Both the position numbers and the translations under genes were made by a program. DNA of 37,403 bases from Bacteroides sp. CAG:709 (GTDB lineage Bacteria > Bacteroidota > Bacteroidia > Bacteroidales > UBA932). The notes beneath the pieces were generated by a model. The model was not told the origin of the DNA. It searched no databases and saw nothing but the letters and a program-made list of their open reading frames with translations. The DNA lies in NCBI GenBank assembly GCA_000434935.1, contig FR882184.1, positions 37,572-74,974 on the forward strand, in the 5' to 3' direction. Of the stretch, positions 16,677 to 24,727 are shown piece by piece. Positions within the stretch are counted from its first letter, which is position 1. Every line of letters starts with the position of its first letter.

Positions 16677-19600
16677 TTAAAACTGAAGGTTGATACCACC
16701 TGAAATAGTCCTGACAGGAGAATATGTCGCCTGTGATGTGGAGCCGCTGTAGGAGTAGCGCGGGTCGAAGCCCTGCCTCCTGGACCAGTACCATACATTC
16801 TCGCAGGACAGATATACGCGGATGCGGTCCACGCTGAAGTTCCTGGTAATCTTTTCCGGAAGAGTGTATCCGAAGTTGATGGTCTGGAGATTCAGATAGC
16901 TTGCATCGGTAAGAAACCTGTCGGAAGATGCGTTCTGATCCTGGTCTTCATACTGGAGACGCGGGATATTTGAGGACGTGTTGTCCTTGCTCCATGCCTT
17001 CAGGATATCCTTGTGCCAGTTCTGTCCTGTGGACTTGTTGGCAGGGGAGTACATCGCCGCAGCATAGCCGGAATCGTATGCGAGGCCGCCTATCTGGTAT
17101 GTGAATGCGATGCTGAAGTCGAATCCGAAGAAGTTGAGGTCTGTGCCGAATCCTCCGTAGAGGTCAGGGATAGGGTTTCCGCACAGGTAGTCGGATGCAC
17201 TTGTATATTCGGTGGTGGTCTCTTTCGTCACGTTCCCGTCTGCATCAGTGACATCCATATACCACATCGACTTTCCTTCAGTGGATACGCCGGCGTATTT
17301 CTTCATGTAGAAGGTGTACATCGGGAGTCCCTCTCCGTAGAACGTGGAACCGCTCACAAATCCTGAGTATCCGTCCACGGTCTTGGTGCGGCGCTCCTCC
17401 GGGAGCATCGTGATCTTGTTGCGGAGGTGGGTAAGGTTGAGGTTGATGTTCCACTGGACTTTCTCGCGGCGGACAGGGTTGAAGTTGAACTCCATCTCCA
17501 CACCGCTGTTTCGCATGTCGCCGACATTGGCGTAGTATGATGAATATCCCATTGACGGAGCTACCGGGAATGCCAGAAGCATGTCAGTAGTCTTTCTGTA
17601 GAAATATTCGCCGCTTCCGGAGATCATTCCGTGCAGGAAACTGAACTCAAGACCTGTGTTGATGTTCGTGTTGGTCTCCCATGTAATCTTCTCGGAGCCC
17701 TTCGAATTGAACACCGTGGAAACCATTCCGTTGGCGTTCTCGATGGTGTATGTGTCTGTATATCTGAAGTTTCCGATATTGTCGTTACCCTGCGAGCCGA
17801 TGGATGCCTTCAGCTTGAGGTTGTCCAGCCAGTCGTATGTGCTGCTGAGAAAGTTTTCCCTATTGAGAATCCACGCGCCGCCGAGTGACCAGAAGTTCCC
17901 CCATCTATGCTTCGGATGGAAGCGTGAGGAAGCGTCACGCCTGAATGAACCTGAGAAGAAGTACTTGTTGTCGAAGTCGTACATGACACGGGAGAAGTAG
18001 CCTTCATTGAAATACTCTGAACGATAGGAGTTTGCATTCTGCGTGTCAATGATGGCACCGGCAAGCTCGTCATTGTCCTGGGTGAGCATGTGGCTCTTGC
18101 CAGCCGCGAGGTAGTATGTCTTCTCGGAATAGGACTCATGTCCTATCATCACATTGACATTATGCCTGTCGAACTGATGGGTATAGTTCAGGATCTGCTG
18201 CAGGTTCACGTCAAACTGCCTCTGGTGGGCCTTGGACACCATACCTTTTTCGCTGGCAAACTGGCCGAACCATGGGTTCCTGGTGGAGGTCATCCTCGTC
18301 TCGTCGAGGGCGACACCTCCGTTGAATGTGAACTTGAAGTCCTTCAGGAAGGTTACGTCAATGAAGCCTGTGCCGTTGAATGCATTGCCTTCGGACAATG
18401 ACTTGTTCAGCCTGGTCTCGGAAAGGGCGTTGCTGTTAGGGAACAGGGAACGGACCATGCCGGCATTGTCACCGTTACCGTAGTCGTAGAGCTTGATGCC
18501 GTCTTTTGAATAACGGATATTGCCCTCGCCGTCACGGATGTAGAGCGGATATATAGGGCCGACGGCAGTGGTGAACGCGAACACGTTACCTGAGGAGTTA
18601 CTCTCTCCGCTGTCGCTGATCTGATTATATGTGAAGTGCGAATAGTTCACGTTGGTGCCGAGCTTCAGCCAAGACTTGGCCTGGTAGTCCATACGTGCGT
18701 GAGCTGTATAGCGCTCCATGTCAGAGTTATATACGATACCTTCATTCTTCAGATAGCCGAAAGATGCGTATGTGGAAATCCTGTCGGAAGTCCCGGCTAC
18801 GCTGGCATTGTACTCCTGGCGGAGAGATGTCCTGTATGCGGCCTTTGTCCAGTCATCAGGCTGGATGTAGAATTCCTCGCCGTTATAGACGATTCTGCGT
18901 CCGACGGTGGCAGCCGGGTTCACCTTGCCGTTGATACCGATGAACTCCTGTCCGTCAGGGATATTGAATATCTGATATCCGAGTCCGCCGTTGTCTGCGG
19001 AGCCTACCACTACGCTGTTCGCTTTCGCGTGAGCGTCTGTCTCGCTCATTCCGGAGCTGAGGTAGTAGTTTCTCAATGCGTTGTACTGAGTCTCGTAGTA
19101 GAGCGCAGGGTTCTTTATGTAGTCGTAGTCCCTTACTGCCCTGGAGTTCACGCCCCACTTGGCATCCACATTGATGATGGCGTCCTTTGACTTCGCTTTC
19201 TTCGTGGTCACCATCACGACTCCGTTTGCGCCTCGCGCTCCGTAGAGCGAGTTGGATGCGGCGTCCTTCAGGACGGTCATTGACTCGATGTCGTTAGGGT
19301 TCAAGTTGTTGAGGTCGCCTGAATAAGGCATTCCATCGACAATCCAGAGAGGGTCATTGCCAGCATTAAGCGAGCTGAATCCCCTGATTCGGATGGACGG
19401 GCTGGAACCGGGCTGGCCGGAAGTGTTGGCAATCTGGACACCGGCCACCTTTCCTGCCAATGTCTGAGCCACGTTGGACTGCTGGCTCTTGGCGATGTCG
19501 TCAGACTTGATGACTGTTGCCGAACCGGTATAGGCGTCTTTCTTCGCCGTACCGAATGCCACCACGATGACTCCGTCGAGTGACTGCGAGTCCTCCCTCA

Positions 19601-19880
19601 TGACAATGTCAATCTGAGTTCTTCCATTGACCTGAATCTTCTGGTCCTGGAATCCGATAGAAGAGACCGTCAATGTCGCATTCGACGGCACTTTGAGCGA
19701 ATAGACACCATCCACATCGGATGATGTGCCGTTGGTAGTTCCCTCCACCATGATGGAGGCACCGACCACCGGTTCTCCGGCCTGGTCTGTCACGGTACCC
19801 TTGACTTCTACATCCTGCGCGTAGATTGCAGAGCATAGTCCGAGAACAGCCAGAATGGTTGTTGCGATTTTTTTAAACAT
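16677..19880 (-). CDS. susC: SusC/RagA-family TonB-dependent outer-membrane transporter
   Basis: This is a TonB-energised beta-barrel importer. The 1067 residues are normal for the family. After a signal peptide (1-21) comes a carboxypeptidase-regulatory-like domain at about 26-100, opening VKGTVTDQAGEPVVGASI. The plug domain includes the SusC signatures IRIRGFSSLNAGNDPLWIVD and NPNDIESMTVLKDAAS, then SLYGARGANGVVMVTTKK. The barrel fills the rest and ends in aromatic-terminated SGGINLQF. There is no N-terminal signalling (STN) domain and no sigma/anti-sigma pair nearby, so regulation is not the trans-envelope type. A 99-base gap separates it from the lipoprotein gene upstream. Substrate is not readable from sequence. 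Confidence 0.95.
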   Translation of the reverse strand: MFKKIATTILAVLGLCSAIYAQDVEVKGTVTDQAGEPVVGASIMVEGTTNGTSSDVDGVYSLKVPSNATLTVSSIGFQDQKIQVNGRTQIDIVMREDSQSLDGVIVVAFGTAKKDAYTGSATVIKSDDIAKSQQSNVAQTLAGKVAGVQIANTSGQPGSSPSIRIRGFSSLNAGNDPLWIVDGMPYSGDLNNLNPNDIESMTVLKDAASNSLYGARGANGVVMVTTKKAKSKDAIINVDAKWGVNSRAVRDYDYIKNPALYYETQYNALRNYYLSSGMSETDAHAKANSVVVGSADNGGLGYQIFNIPDGQEFIGINGKVNPAATVGRRIVYNGEEFYIQPDDWTKAAYRTSLRQEYNASVAGTSDRISTYASFGYLKNEGIVYNSDMERYTAHARMDYQAKSWLKLGTNVNYSHFTYNQISDSGESNSSGNVFAFTTAVGPIYPLYIRDGEGNIRYSKDGIKLYDYGNGDNAGMVRSLFPNSNALSETRLNKSLSEGNAFNGTGFIDVTFLKDFKFTFNGGVALDETRMTSTRNPWFGQFASEKGMVSKAHQRQFDVNLQQILNYTHQFDRHNVNVMIGHESYSEKTYYLAAGKSHMLTQDNDELAGAIIDTQNANSYRSEYFNEGYFSRVMYDFDNKYFFSGSFRRDASSRFHPKHRWGNFWSLGGAWILNRENFLSSTYDWLDNLKLKASIGSQGNDNIGNFRYTDTYTIENANGMVSTVFNSKGSEKITWETNTNINTGLEFSFLHGMISGSGEYFYRKTTDMLLAFPVAPSMGYSSYYANVGDMRNSGVEMEFNFNPVRREKVQWNINLNLTHLRNKITMLPEERRTKTVDGYSGFVSGSTFYGEGLPMYTFYMKKYAGVSTEGKSMWYMDVTDADGNVTKETTTEYTSASDYLCGNPIPDLYGGFGTDLNFFGFDFSIAFTYQIGGLAYDSGYAAAMYSPANKSTGQNWHKDILKAWSKDNTSSNIPRLQYEDQDQNASSDRFLTDASYLNLQTINFGYTLPEKITRNFSVDRIRVYLSCENVWYWSRRQGFDPRYSYSGSTSQATYSPVRTISGGINLQF

Positions 19881-19979
19881 AGATAATCAGCATCTATACA
19901 GCCGCCAAATGGCTTTTTCGGTCATAGGGCAGCTGCATCACTTAAATGTGTATAAAAATGTACTTGTTTTTGTTCAATT

Positions 19980-21884
19980 CTAGTAATCCTCGTCCTTCAT
20001 CTCGTTGGTGTCTTGGGTGCCGGAGTATTTGGTTGCTGCACCTTTCCACTCGATTGTGATTGTATTCTTCGTTCCTGCATATTCAGGCATGTATGTCATG
20101 ATGCTGGTATAGTTTCCCCAATCTTTCATCACAAACTTGAAGTACCATTCTTTGCCATCTTTCTTGACAGTAACTTTGACATCATCAGGGCAACGCTGAA
20201 AATCTATTCTAAATTGTGTGTAGGCAGAGCCATATCCATTATACATATAGGACTGCTGCAGATAAAGGTTCGTGTTGTTTGTGAAATAGAATGCCCATTT
20301 TGTTCCACTTGCATTCAAATCAAGCTCCTCGCTTCCGAGCTTGTCTGCAGCCAGGACAAAGTAAGGAGTATTGGAATCGAACTTTGTTACTATTTCACCT
20401 GTCTTTTCATTGCGGAAATAGAAGACATAGGCATCCATAGGCTCAGCTGCTGATGCGTCATAGAATTTAGAGTTACGCATTACCTCCATCGCAGTAACTG
20501 TAATGTTCTGAAGCTCCTTGCCGCTTTCATCGGTGATTACAATCTTCGGCTCTACAGGCTTGACCGGAGTAAGGTCAGGAATCTCGCCATCGACAGGAAC
20601 TCCATAATATTCGGCTGTAAGAGTCTCGCCGGAAGCAAGCGCAGCAGTTACATAGAAGTAGATCTTGCCGTCTTTTGCATCTGGGACAGTTTCGATAGAT
20701 ATCTCTCCTTCAGCCTTCTCGCTTGTAAGTGTGGCGTATGCAGGATAATAGTAAAGCTCAGCCTTCGCTGTAGTAAAATCGGCATCAGCTTCACCATCCT
20801 CATCAAATGCGGAAGCCGGAATAGTCATCTTTACAGCATAGTCGCCACTTGCAAGGTCCGCAGCTGCTGCAGCCTTGTCATTGGTACCGAAAGCGAACAC
20901 GTAATTTGCGCCGTCCTTCTGACGGAAGAGTACCGGAAGGGACTTCTCCACATTGCCTGCAGCGCTCTTGATAGTCAGCTTGTCTGAAGAGTAGTAGCCT
21001 TTGGCAGGAATTCCAGTGTAAGTTACACGTATCCTGTTGTCGCCGATTGTCGCATCCATGAGAACAGAAAGCTCTGTCTCCTCCTCGTTGGTGCTCATCG
21101 TCAATGTTCCTTTGCGTCCTGCGCCGAGAACGATGTCCCCATAGGAAATGGCAATATCATCTGCTGAAACAGCTGAAAGGTCGAGGTTTGTGATGTTATC
21201 AATGTCTGCATCATCCGAGATGCTGATTGTCAGTACAGGTGTGGCGTCCGCAGGTTTGCTGACATTGCTCTGCTCATACAGGCTATATACTGATTTGCCA
21301 TCAAGGTTGTATCTCCACGCTGTAGAGCTTGCGATAGTTGTGGTAGTCTCCTGATTCAGCTCCACCTGGTTGCTGAGGTCTGCCAATGCCTTTTCACATG
21401 CCCCGTTGTAGCGGACAAACAGAGGCTTGCGCTCAGCTGTGATGACATCTGCCGAGATTTCAACAGAAGTCTTGGAAAGAAGGTTTACGGACAATGCGGC
21501 TTTCCTGATGCCGTCCATTGCGCCCTTCTTTGCTGTTATATCCTTGTATGAAACTTCGAAATTCTCGGTCTCTGTGTTGACCTTGCCTTTGACAGACGCT
21601 GTCTTCACGAGTGCATAATCACTGGCTTTCTGCATTCCAGCTACATTGGTAATGCCTTCTGTTGGAGAAAGATAGAAAGTGTATCCGTCTGCACCGGCCT
21701 CGTAGATTACGGACTTTATGCTGATAAGCGGCTCTTCGCTGTACTCGATCTGATTCTTGATTTCTGCTGATGGCTCCGGATCTGCCGGAGTGTTCTCCTT
21801 GTTGCAGGCAGCCAGACATAAAACTGCTGCGAAGGCGGCTGCCAAGATGGCGCGGCCCTTAGACATGCTAGATAAAATTTTCAT
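19980..21884 (-). CDS. Large lipoprotein of unknown function at the head of the SusCD locus
   Basis: The family was not recognised. The 634-residue protein has a lipoprotein signal ending CLAAC (Cys27), then an acidic, beta-rich mature part without cysteine clusters or catalytic motifs. It reads like several Ig-like modules, the last half marked by VKPVEPKIVITDESGKELQ. The C-terminal 150 residues are aromatic-rich (YLQQSYMYNGYGSAY, KEWYFKFVMKDW) and could be a ligand-binding domain. It is 99 bases upstream of susC on the same strand, so it either leads the operon or is a separate unit beside it. Its composition resembles the other surface lipoproteins of the locus. A surface binding role is inferred only from context. 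Confidence 0.6.
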   Translation of the reverse strand: MKILSSMSKGRAILAAAFAAVLCLAACNKENTPADPEPSAEIKNQIEYSEEPLISIKSVIYEAGADGYTFYLSPTEGITNVAGMQKASDYALVKTASVKGKVNTETENFEVSYKDITAKKGAMDGIRKAALSVNLLSKTSVEISADVITAERKPLFVRYNGACEKALADLSNQVELNQETTTTIASSTAWRYNLDGKSVYSLYEQSNVSKPADATPVLTISISDDADIDNITNLDLSAVSADDIAISYGDIVLGAGRKGTLTMSTNEEETELSVLMDATIGDNRIRVTYTGIPAKGYYSSDKLTIKSAAGNVEKSLPVLFRQKDGANYVFAFGTNDKAAAAADLASGDYAVKMTIPASAFDEDGEADADFTTAKAELYYYPAYATLTSEKAEGEISIETVPDAKDGKIYFYVTAALASGETLTAEYYGVPVDGEIPDLTPVKPVEPKIVITDESGKELQNITVTAMEVMRNSKFYDASAAEPMDAYVFYFRNEKTGEIVTKFDSNTPYFVLAADKLGSEELDLNASGTKWAFYFTNNTNLYLQQSYMYNGYGSAYTQFRIDFQRCPDDVKVTVKKDGKEWYFKFVMKDWGNYTSIMTYMPEYAGTKNTITIEWKGAATKYSGTQDTNEMKDEDY

Positions 21885-22141
21885 ATTTATTACACTAATT
21901 GGTTCGAAACGATAGATCTATTCAAATTTCCGAGGCCTGCACTCTGCTCATGAAATCCCTATGTACCTATTTTTTATGCGTGCGCAATATCGCACATTAT
22001 TTCTTATAAATGAACAGGGGGGGATAATAGGATATGAATGTAATCTTTTAGAACATTTAGTAACGTTTTTTATGTATGGGTTATGTGTCTATTATGATAG
22101 GTGCAATCAGGATGATTATTCCACCAAGTCGGACAAAAGAA
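21885..22141. other. AT-rich intergenic region, no convincing gene
   Basis: About 300 bases separate the unknown lipoprotein gene from yebC. A 61-codon plus-strand frame is open here but has no recognisable protein features. The stretch presumably holds the promoter of the lipoprotein/SusCD run, yet no clean TTTG / TAnnTTTG pair was found on the minus strand. A perfect 10-base palindrome ATAGATCTAT (21912-21921) sits about 30 bases before the lipoprotein start and could be a regulator site. Bases 22110-22135 resemble part of the GxGYxYP gene (see findings). Confidence 0.45.
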
Positions 22142-22163
22142 GCTGACCGGATTGACGGTCAGC
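22142..22163 (-). terminator. Intrinsic terminator after yebC
   Basis: An 8-base-pair stem (GCTGACCG / CGGTCAGC) with a 6-base loop is followed on the minus strand by TTCTTTTG, a U-rich tail. It lies 23 bases past the yebC stop. The stem core and GGATTG loop are nearly the same as those of the hairpin at 7842-7887. Confidence 0.7.
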
Positions 22164-22186
22164 CTTTTCAATATCTTTCAGAAGAA

Positions 22187-22942
22187 CTATTCTTCTGCCG
22201 GTTTCATCAAACTGTAAACGTTGGTAACGTCGTCATCGTTTTCAAGCAGATCGGTGAGTTTGTTCAATGTCTCACGCTGCTCAGGGGTCACGTCTTTAAG
22301 GTCGGTGTTAGGGATTCTCTCGAAGCCTCCGGAAACGAGCTCGTAGCCGTTGTCCTCGATGAATTTCTGGATTCCGCCGTAAGACTCGTAAGCGCCGTAG
22401 ATTACGATGTTCTTCGTAATGTTCTCATCCTCATCCTCCTGCTCCTCTACGAATACCTCAGGGTCATCGTCATAGTCACAGAGAGCGAGCTGGAGCTCAT
22501 CCACATCGATACCATCCTGGTCCTTGATTCTGAACACGCACTTGTGGTCGAACATGAAGCTGACGCTGCCGCTGGTTCCGAGCGTACCGCCGCACTTTGT
22601 GAAATAGCTGCGGACATTGGCAACTGTTCTGGTATTGTTGTCTGTAGCAGTCTCTACAAGGAATGCGACACCGAACGGACCGTATCCTTCGAAGGTAACC
22701 TCCTTGAAATCACCGAGTGACTTGTCGGTAGCCTTCTTGATGGCTCTTTCGATATTGTCCTTAGGCATGTTCTCGTTTCTTGCCTCTGCGATGAGGGCGC
22801 GGAGACGAGGGTTGCCGATAACATCAGGACCGCCCTGCTTGACTGCGATTGTAATTTCCTTTCCGATTTTGGTGAACGTTTTGGCCATGTGGCCCCAACG
22901 TTTCATCTTTCTCTCTTTTCTGAACTCAAAAGCTCTTCCCAT
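22187..22942 (-). CDS. yebC: YebC/PmpR family protein
   Basis: YebC-family proteins were long annotated as transcription regulators, and some members are now linked to translation on the ribosome. The frame is open to 23056, but the ATG at 22942 is chosen because MGRAFEFRKERKMKRWGHMAK is the standard family start and it lies 4 bases after the upstream stop. The resulting 251 residues match the family. Conserved parts include FTKIGKEITIAVKQGG, then NPRLRALIAEARNENMPKDN and the middle motif FEGYGPFGVAFLVETATDN. It is in an operon with the TPR membrane protein and ends at a hairpin. Family identity is very secure; precise role is not. Confidence 0.95.
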   Translation of the reverse strand: MGRAFEFRKERKMKRWGHMAKTFTKIGKEITIAVKQGGPDVIGNPRLRALIAEARNENMPKDNIERAIKKATDKSLGDFKEVTFEGYGPFGVAFLVETATDNNTRTVANVRSYFTKCGGTLGTSGSVSFMFDHKCVFRIKDQDGIDVDELQLALCDYDDDPEVFVEEQEDEDENITKNIVIYGAYESYGGIQKFIEDNGYELVSGGFERIPNTDLKDVTPEQRETLNKLTDLLENDDDVTNVYSLMKPAEE

Positions 22943-22946
22943 AATC

Positions 22947-23627
22947 TTATTTGTTTTCGATTCTGCTGATATACTTGTCGATATCGTAGCCTTCCATTGA
23001 CTGAGGATACTGGTCCTTGATCTTCTTGTAGAAAGAAAGAGCCTTGGCGCTGTCACCGAGTTCCTCGCAAGCGATACCTGCCTTCAGAAGATAAGCAGCT
23101 GCGAACATGTTGTCCGATACGCCTGCAGCCTTCTCGAAGCATGAAACGGCCTCCTTGTACTTCTCAAGTCCTACATAAGCGTCTCCCTTGCATGCGATTG
23201 CCCTTGCCTTGAGAATCTCATCCTTTCCGTTGTATTTGTCAAGGTAAGAAATAGCCTCCTCATATTTTCCGAGCTGAAGTTCGCATACGCCTGCGTAGAA
23301 ATAAACGGCAGTACCTGCGTAAGAACCATACTCATCAATGATCTGGCTGAATCCGAGTACATTTCCGTCTCCATTGAGAGCGAGCTCATAGTTCTCTGCG
23401 CGGAAATTGGCCTCTGCCGGGAACATCTGCTCTGCAGCCTCTTCCTTCTGCGGCTGTGCGTAGAACTTGTGATAGCAGAGAACAGCCACGCCGATCACGA
23501 TGATGGCTCCGAGGCATCCCCAGATGATTTTCTTGTTCTCGTTGAAGAATTTTTCTACAGAAGATACCTTTTCTGCAACCTGCTCTTCCTGCAGTCTCTC
23601 CTGATTTTTAAGAGTTTCTTGTGCCAT
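22947..23627 (-). CDS. Membrane-anchored TPR protein
   Basis: The 226-residue protein has a short Glu/Gln-rich cytoplasmic start, one membrane span at about 34-53 (IIWGCLGAIIVIGVAVLCY), and then TPR repeats. The repeats are visible as AVYFYAGVCELQLGKYEEA, next ARAIACKGDAYVGLEKYKEA and then AAAYLLKAGIACEELGDSAKA. This layout (N-in helix, periplasmic TPRs) resembles YfgM-like proteins that assist secreted-protein folding near the translocon, a resemblance and not a proof. It is transcribed ahead of yebC with a 4-base gap, from a clear promoter at 23679-23710. Confidence 0.85.
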   Translation of the reverse strand: MAQETLKNQERLQEEQVAEKVSSVEKFFNENKKIIWGCLGAIIVIGVAVLCYHKFYAQPQKEEAAEQMFPAEANFRAENYELALNGDGNVLGFSQIIDEYGSYAGTAVYFYAGVCELQLGKYEEAISYLDKYNGKDEILKARAIACKGDAYVGLEKYKEAVSCFEKAAGVSDNMFAAAYLLKAGIACEELGDSAKALSFYKKIKDQYPQSMEGYDIDKYISRIENK

Positions 23628-23678
23628 ATTTTCTTATGTTTTTATTTTCGTTCAATGCTTGACAGCATAACAAGCCTA

Positions 23679-23710
23679 CAAAATTATAAAAAATAAGCCA
23701 ATCCAGCAAA
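23679..23710 (-). promoter_or_regulatory. Bacteroidota-type promoter of the TPR-yebC operon
   Basis: On the minus strand a TTTG element (23707-23710) is followed by exactly 20 bases and then TAATTTTG (23679-23686), a full match to the TTTG-N19/20-TAnnTTTG consensus. The start of transcription should fall near 23672, giving a leader of about 45 bases. It is the best promoter in the window. Confidence 0.75.
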
Positions 23711-23743
23711 GAATTTTCACCCGACTTGCAACAGAACGGGATA

Positions 23744-24727
23744 TTATTGACTGTCAGCAGTGTATAATCCGGCCTTTACGGCATATCTGATGAGCTCGAC
23801 CGTACTGGAGATTTTCAGTTTCTTGAAGATGTTTCCTTTATGCGCGTCGACAGTACGTACGGAAACATTGAGCTTGCCAGCAATCTCCTTCGACGTGAGT
23901 CCGTCGCAGCAGAGTTTCACTACCTCCATCTCCCTGCCCGTCATCTTCGGAACATCATCCATAGTCTCGATATTGCTTACGATTTCCTTTATCCGGTCCG
24001 ACTCCTCGCTATCCGAAATCGCCGGCACGAGAGAAAGCAGCTTGTTCTTCACTTCCTGGTTCTTGCTGAGGATCTTGGCCTGTCTGCGCTTGATGCGTAA
24101 CATCCTGTAAGTCAGCACAAGCAGGATAATCAGAAGTGCCGAAAAAAGCGACAGGCAAATCAATACCGTAAGCCTTGTCTTCGACATTTCCTGCTCATGG
24201 ATCAGCCGTTCCTCCTTCTCCTTGGTCTCATATCTCACGCGGAAATCCTCCACGGCCGAATCCGCCCTGTCGTCAGCGATCTTTTCCGAAAGCTGGGTGT
24301 ATTCTTCCAATGTATGCAGAGCATCCTGCAGCTTTCCCAGATGCTTCTGGCAGAGCCACAATCCGCTCAATGCCTTCTTCTTCACATAGTAGCTTCCCGC
24401 CTTGGTGGCTTGTTCGCAAGCCGTCATGTAAGCTTTCTCGGCATGCTGGTACAACTCACTTTTATAATAGAGCTGTCCGAGCTGGTTCTGGCAGATGGCC
24501 ATCGATGTGATATTGTTCTTCTCCTGCAGGATCGGAATCGCCTGCAGCAGACACTTTTCCGCGGCAATGTCTTCGCCCAGGGCGATCAGCACGGCTGCTT
24601 TCTGCGAAAGCCTGATCGCCTTCTTGCCCTCGCGATGGTCCTCACTGTCAAGCTTGTACGCCTCTTCCACGCAGACCAGGGCCCTGTCGCTGTGCCCCAT
24701 CTCCAGCCAGATGTCCGAAGTCGTCAT
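23744..24727 (-). pseudogene. 5'-truncated TPR / transmembrane / LuxR-type HTH regulator
   Basis: Bacteroidota regulators of this class have a signal peptide, a TPR sensor region, one membrane span and a cytoplasmic LuxR-type DNA-binding domain, and are usually 500-600 residues long. Here the C-terminal part is intact: TPRs (QNQLGQLYYKSELYQHAEKAY), a span (LICLSLFSALLIILLVLTY), a coiled linker, and an HTH with TGREMEVVKLCCDGLTSKEI and VSVRTVDAHKGNIFKKLKI. The N-terminal signal and first repeats are missing. Homologous-looking sequence begins mid-repeat at SDIWLEMGHSDRAL near 24720. Codons further upstream, from an ATG at 24775, are only the reverse of the Ig-like gene. An ATG at 24727 could start a 328-residue fragment, but without its export signal the sensor would be misplaced. 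The breakpoint is discussed under findings. Confidence 0.75.
24715..24727. other. Head-to-head breakpoint between two truncated genes
   Basis: To the left, the minus-strand frame reads as a TPR regulator up to the codons for SDIW. To the right, the plus-strand frame reads as an Ig-like domain from VVIEDGKAF. Each frame continues across only as the antisense of the other gene. Both genes therefore lose their 5' ends at the same few bases, with no intergenic DNA, promoter or signal peptide for either. I see no repeat, transposon end or integrase next to the point. Confidence 0.7.

Noticed and set aside
16669..16794. Upstream extension of susD to 16794
   Set aside because: It overlaps the end of susC; the lipoprotein signal begins at the ATG at 16668, so the longer start would hide it.
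21912..21921. Palindrome ATAGATCTAT as an operator
   Set aside because: A 10-base palindrome is expected by chance in AT-rich DNA, and no regulator is known here; noted in the region entry only.
21961..22146. 61-codon plus-strand frame before yebC
   Set aside because: The product has no recognisable feature, is in AT-rich DNA and runs into the terminator. Only the 26-base echo near its end is noteworthy.
22943..23056. Upstream extension of yebC to 23056
   Set aside because: The extra 38 residues overlap the TPR gene and do not resemble YebC, which normally starts MGR or MAG followed by FEFRK-like sequence.
24495..24719. First 75 codons of the frame leading into the Ig-like protein
   Set aside because: These are the reverse complement of the TPR region of the LuxR regulator; the peptide is Ser/Ala-rich without Ig or signal features, so I do not count it as part of the protein.
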